Assembly: GCF_035917455.1 (NCBI RefSeq)
Contig: NZ_CP109078.1
Coordinates: 5,564,001 to 5,628,000 of the forward strand
Origin: Micromonospora sp. NBC_01796
Lineage (GTDB): Bacteria > Actinomycetota > Actinomycetes > Mycobacteriales > Micromonosporaceae
DNA: 64,000 nucleotides
Direction of reading: 5' to 3'
Positions within the stretch are counted from its first letter, which is position 1. Every line of letters begins with the position of its first letter. Below the pieces are notes generated by a model. That model was not told the origin of the DNA. It was given only the letters and a program-made list of their open reading frames with translations, and ran no database searches. Made by a program: the position numbers and the translations under genes. This document shows positions 62,103 to 64,000 of this stretch, piece after piece.

Positions 62103-62312
62103 TCACAAGGTAGCGGCTGCCCAGGTGGTTTGCGTATGGGTTGTTCGGCTGGCGAAAGGCTTCGGGCTGGGCCTCGTCCATCGCCCGCGCCCACGTACCG
62201 GTGACCACGCCGTCGGGGCCCCTCGCGGCCGGGGGCGCACTGACTCTTTCGGCGCCGGGCACGCAACAGGTCGACCGGGTGGGCGCGGTGCGCCTGTCCT
62301 GTCGACCTATTT

Positions 62313-62368
62313 CCCCCTTGCCGAAGGGGGTATAGCGTGGGGACGGGGAGGGCAACCCCCGTCCCCAC
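62313..62368. terminator. two adjacent GC hairpins in the 62-63 kb gap
   Basis: CCCCCTT/AAGGGGG (62313-62319, 62324-62330, four-base loop) is followed by a 12-bp perfect stem 62337-62348/62357-62368. No gene ends close by; function unclear. The first resembles C5/G5 palindromes bound by CsoR-type metal sensors, but no metal gene is near. Confidence 0.4.
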
Positions 62369-62650
62369 CATCAGTTACACACACGCACGAACGGAATTGG
62401 CGTCCAGGTCGTGCGTGTCGCGCGGGAGCCGGGCCACGCGAGTGGCTCTGGTTCCACCTCCTCTCGACGGTGGTGAGTCGGCTGACGGCGGAGTCCGGGC
62501 TGGCCCGTCGTCAGCCCCACGGCTGAGCGGTCAGCGCTGTCCCGGGGGCACCGGGTAGCGCCCGATCGGGAGGTCAGGGGCATCGCGATGCTGGTTCGCC
62601 CCATGCTTCCCGTAGGTGCTGCAGGTTCTAAGCACTTACATCGCTATCGA
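62369..62650. other. intergenic DNA with no recognised gene
   Basis: The whole gap 62043-63127 (about 1.1 kb) carries no convincing coding frame. This middle part shows no repeats or promoter I can support; the CebR-type boxes and hairpins on either side are listed separately. Confidence 0.4.
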
Positions 62651-62664
62651 TGGAAGCGCTCCCA
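62651..62664. promoter_or_regulatory. CebR-type operator, middle copy
   Basis: TGGAAGCGCTCCCA matches the CebR box at 13 of 14 positions. It is 464 bases upstream of the CBM2 gene and next to an AT-richer stretch (62670-62735). Confidence 0.8.
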
Positions 62665-62834
62665 TCGACGTGATTGGACTGTATCCCGCGTCACGGGTTT
62701 GTGAAAGACCCAAAATAAGATCGAAACATCTGACCAACGTCGATGAAACCCCGATGTGCTTGCCTTGATCAGCCATCGGTGCAGGCCAATACCCTTCGGC
62801 TGGCTGTCCCGGATGGACCGCCCCGGCCTCCGGC

Positions 62835-62863
62835 TTGCTGCGGGAGCGCTCCCATGCAAGACT
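62835..62863 (+). promoter_or_regulatory. promoter with embedded CebR-type operator
   Basis: TTGCTG (62835-62840) and AAGACT (62858-62863) are spaced 17 bases. The spacer holds CGGGAGCGCTCCCA (62841-62854), a 13 of 14 match to the CebR box. Repressor binding would block the polymerase. It points at the CBM2 gene starting at 63128. Confidence 0.7.
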
Positions 62864-63127
62864 GTCGAATTATCGCGGAGCGGGAGCCACGCCGACCGCG
62901 GGCCGCCGAGGGCATCCGACACTTTTTTCGGTACGGCGCCCAGCACCGACCAGAGCCGCCACGTCCGGCGCGCCCTGCCGTCGATCGCCGACCCCGGTCC
63001 GGGACGGGTCGACCACCTTCCCCGGCGCCTCCCACCCCATGCGCACACTCACCACCCCACCCCGCGCACGGAGGCGCCCTGCCGAGGCGACAACGCCCCG
63101 GCCAGGTCCGCGAGGAGAAGTCAGCAC

Positions 63128-64000
63128 ATGAAGCTCATCGCAAGTAGACGCCGGGTGGCGATCCTCGCCACCGGCGTGCTGGCAGCGCTAGGCGTGGTCG
63201 TCGTCCCCGGCGTCGCCCAAGCGGCACCGGCCTGCGACGTGGTCTACGCGACCAACGACTGGAACAACGGGTTCAGCGCCAACGTCACCATCCGCAACAC
63301 CGGCGACCCGATCAACGGCTGGACCCTGCGCTTCGCCTTCCCCGGCAACCAGCGGGTCACCCAGGGCTGGTCGGCAAACTGGACCCAGTCCGGCACCCAG
63401 GTCACCGCCACCAGCATGTCCTGGAACGGCAACCTGGCCACCGGCGCCTCCACCAGCATCGGCTTCAACGGTTCCTACTCCGGCACCAACGCCAAGCCCA
63501 CGTCGTTCTCGGTCAACGGGGTCACCTGTGGTGGCACCACCACACCGCAACCGCCCACGGTGACCCTCAGCGTCCCGGCCGGACCGTTCGTGGCCCCGGC
63601 CGACGTACCGCTGACCGCCACCGCGAGCGACCCCGACGGCACCATCGCGAAGGTCGAGTTCTATCGCAACGGGCTGCTGGTCAACACCGACACCACGGCG
63701 CCGTACAGCTATCTGCTGGAGGACCAGCCGGCCGGCAGCTACACCGTCCAGGCCCGCGCGTACGACAACGCGAACCTGACCGCGACGGCCGAACAGGCAT
63801 TCACCGTCACCCCGGGCTCGGGTCCGGTCCTGGTGGCCACCCCGACCTCGGTGAACGTCACCGAGGGCAGCAGCGCGTCGGTGAACCTGAAGCTCAGTGC
63901 CGCGCCGACCGGCAACGTGGCGGTCACCCTGGCCCGTACCGGTGACACCGACGTCACCGTGACGCCCACCTCGACGACGCTGACCACGGCGAACTGGAAC
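63128..64000 (+). CDS. secreted CBM2 protein, probable cellulase (partial at right edge)
   Basis: The open frame runs 291 codons to the window end without a stop. A signal peptide (RRRVAILATGVLAALGVVVV, cut near AQA) precedes a family 2 cellulose-binding module (about 37-135) with CDVVYATNDWNNGFSANVTI, INGWTLRFAFP, VTQGWSANWTQSG and closing VNGVTCGG; the aligned Trp residues form the binding face. A bacterial Ig-like domain follows (about 142-225, ASDPDGTIAKVEFYRNG), then VLVATPTSVNVTEGSSASVNL, typical of linkers before a catalytic domain. The catalytic part is outside the window, so the cellulase class is unknown. GAGGAG lies about nine bases upstream of ATG 63128. CebR-type boxes precede it. 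Confidence 0.88.
   Translation, partial: MKLIASRRRVAILATGVLAALGVVVVPGVAQAAPACDVVYATNDWNNGFSANVTIRNTGDPINGWTLRFAFPGNQRVTQGWSANWTQSGTQVTATSMSWNGNLATGASTSIGFNGSYSGTNAKPTSFSVNGVTCGGTTTPQPPTVTLSVPAGPFVAPADVPLTATASDPDGTIAKVEFYRNGLLVNTDTTAPYSYLLEDQPAGSYTVQARAYDNANLTATAEQAFTVTPGSGPVLVATPTSVNVTEGSSASVNLKLSAAPTGNVAVTLARTGDTDVTVTPTSTTLTTANWN

Noticed and set aside
62313-62330. CsoR-type copper operator
   Set aside because: The C5/G5 repeat is suggestive, but no csoR, copper ATPase or chaperone gene lies within the window on either side.

Overview
The window is high-GC DNA (about 70% or more G+C by eye) with densely packed genes, GTG and TTG starts, strong GGAGG-type ribosome sites and perfect GC-rich terminator hairpins. 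Gene content (NgcEFG chitobiose/GlcNAc transporter, CvnAB-type sensor pair, Ser/Thr kinases with extracellular domains, family 2 cellulose-binding modules, CebR-type operators, snapalysin) points to a soil actinomycete, most likely Micromonosporaceae. This is inferred from family memory, not from a search. No rRNA, tRNA, insertion sequence, CRISPR or prophage was seen.

Layout. 1-1.5 kb: the tail of an upstream gene and an acyltransferase-3 membrane protein. 1.8-6.9 kb: an amino-sugar operon (RpiR-type regulator, a 15-codon mini-ORF, SIS protein, NgcE, NgcF, NgcG). 7-10.3 kb: family A polymerase-like protein, MobA/MocA-like nucleotidyltransferase, membrane-bound metal-dependent hydrolase. 10.4-18.5 kb: Ser/Thr kinase, Rv3032-type glucosyltransferase, and a divergent debranching enzyme / GH63-like pair. 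18.7-23 kb: three-subunit molybdenum hydroxylase (PaoABC type) and an HD phosphohydrolase. 23.1-27.4 kb: branched-chain 2-oxoacid dehydrogenase (E1a-E1b-E2) divergent from an Lrp/AsnC regulator. 27.4-32.4 kb: DUF4291 gene bracketed by two inverted repeats, NicO metal exporter with an exported partner, purple-acid-type phosphatase, small exported protein.

32.8-44.1 kb holds the most unusual locus: five tightly coupled genes encoding a pseudo-GTPase-like protein, an Hsp70/actin-fold ATPase, a protein of unknown function with an acidic repeat linker, a membrane-anchored von Willebrand A protein and a tubulin-fold (Tubulin_2) protein. It is preceded by a terminator and a 7-2-7 palindrome and closed by a perfect 14-bp terminator. 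I know of no experimentally defined function for this gene set. It recalls SrfB/SrfC 'virulence factor' operons and is the best candidate here for an undescribed system.

44.1-64 kb: snapalysin, AMIN-like lipoprotein, two small genes, fused TrpE-TrpG with a tryptophan attenuator (leader peptide with tandem Trp codons), FGGY kinase, a CvnAB pair without C and D, an APH-type kinase, SDR/MerR divergent pair, a Ser/Thr kinase with an extracellular cellulose-binding-like domain, SDR and TetR genes sharing an operator motif, hemerythrin, and at the right edge a GH1 beta-glucosidase lipoprotein and a secreted CBM2 protein with three CebR-type boxes between them.

The genes suggest a saprophyte feeding on chitin and cellulose: NgcEFG and RpiR/SIS handle amino sugars, and the CebR-boxed GH1/CBM2 pair handles cello-oligosaccharides. 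The glucosyltransferase and glucosidases turn over intracellular alpha-glucan. The nucleotidyltransferase near 9 kb may make the cytosine dinucleotide cofactor for the molybdenum hydroxylase near 20 kb.
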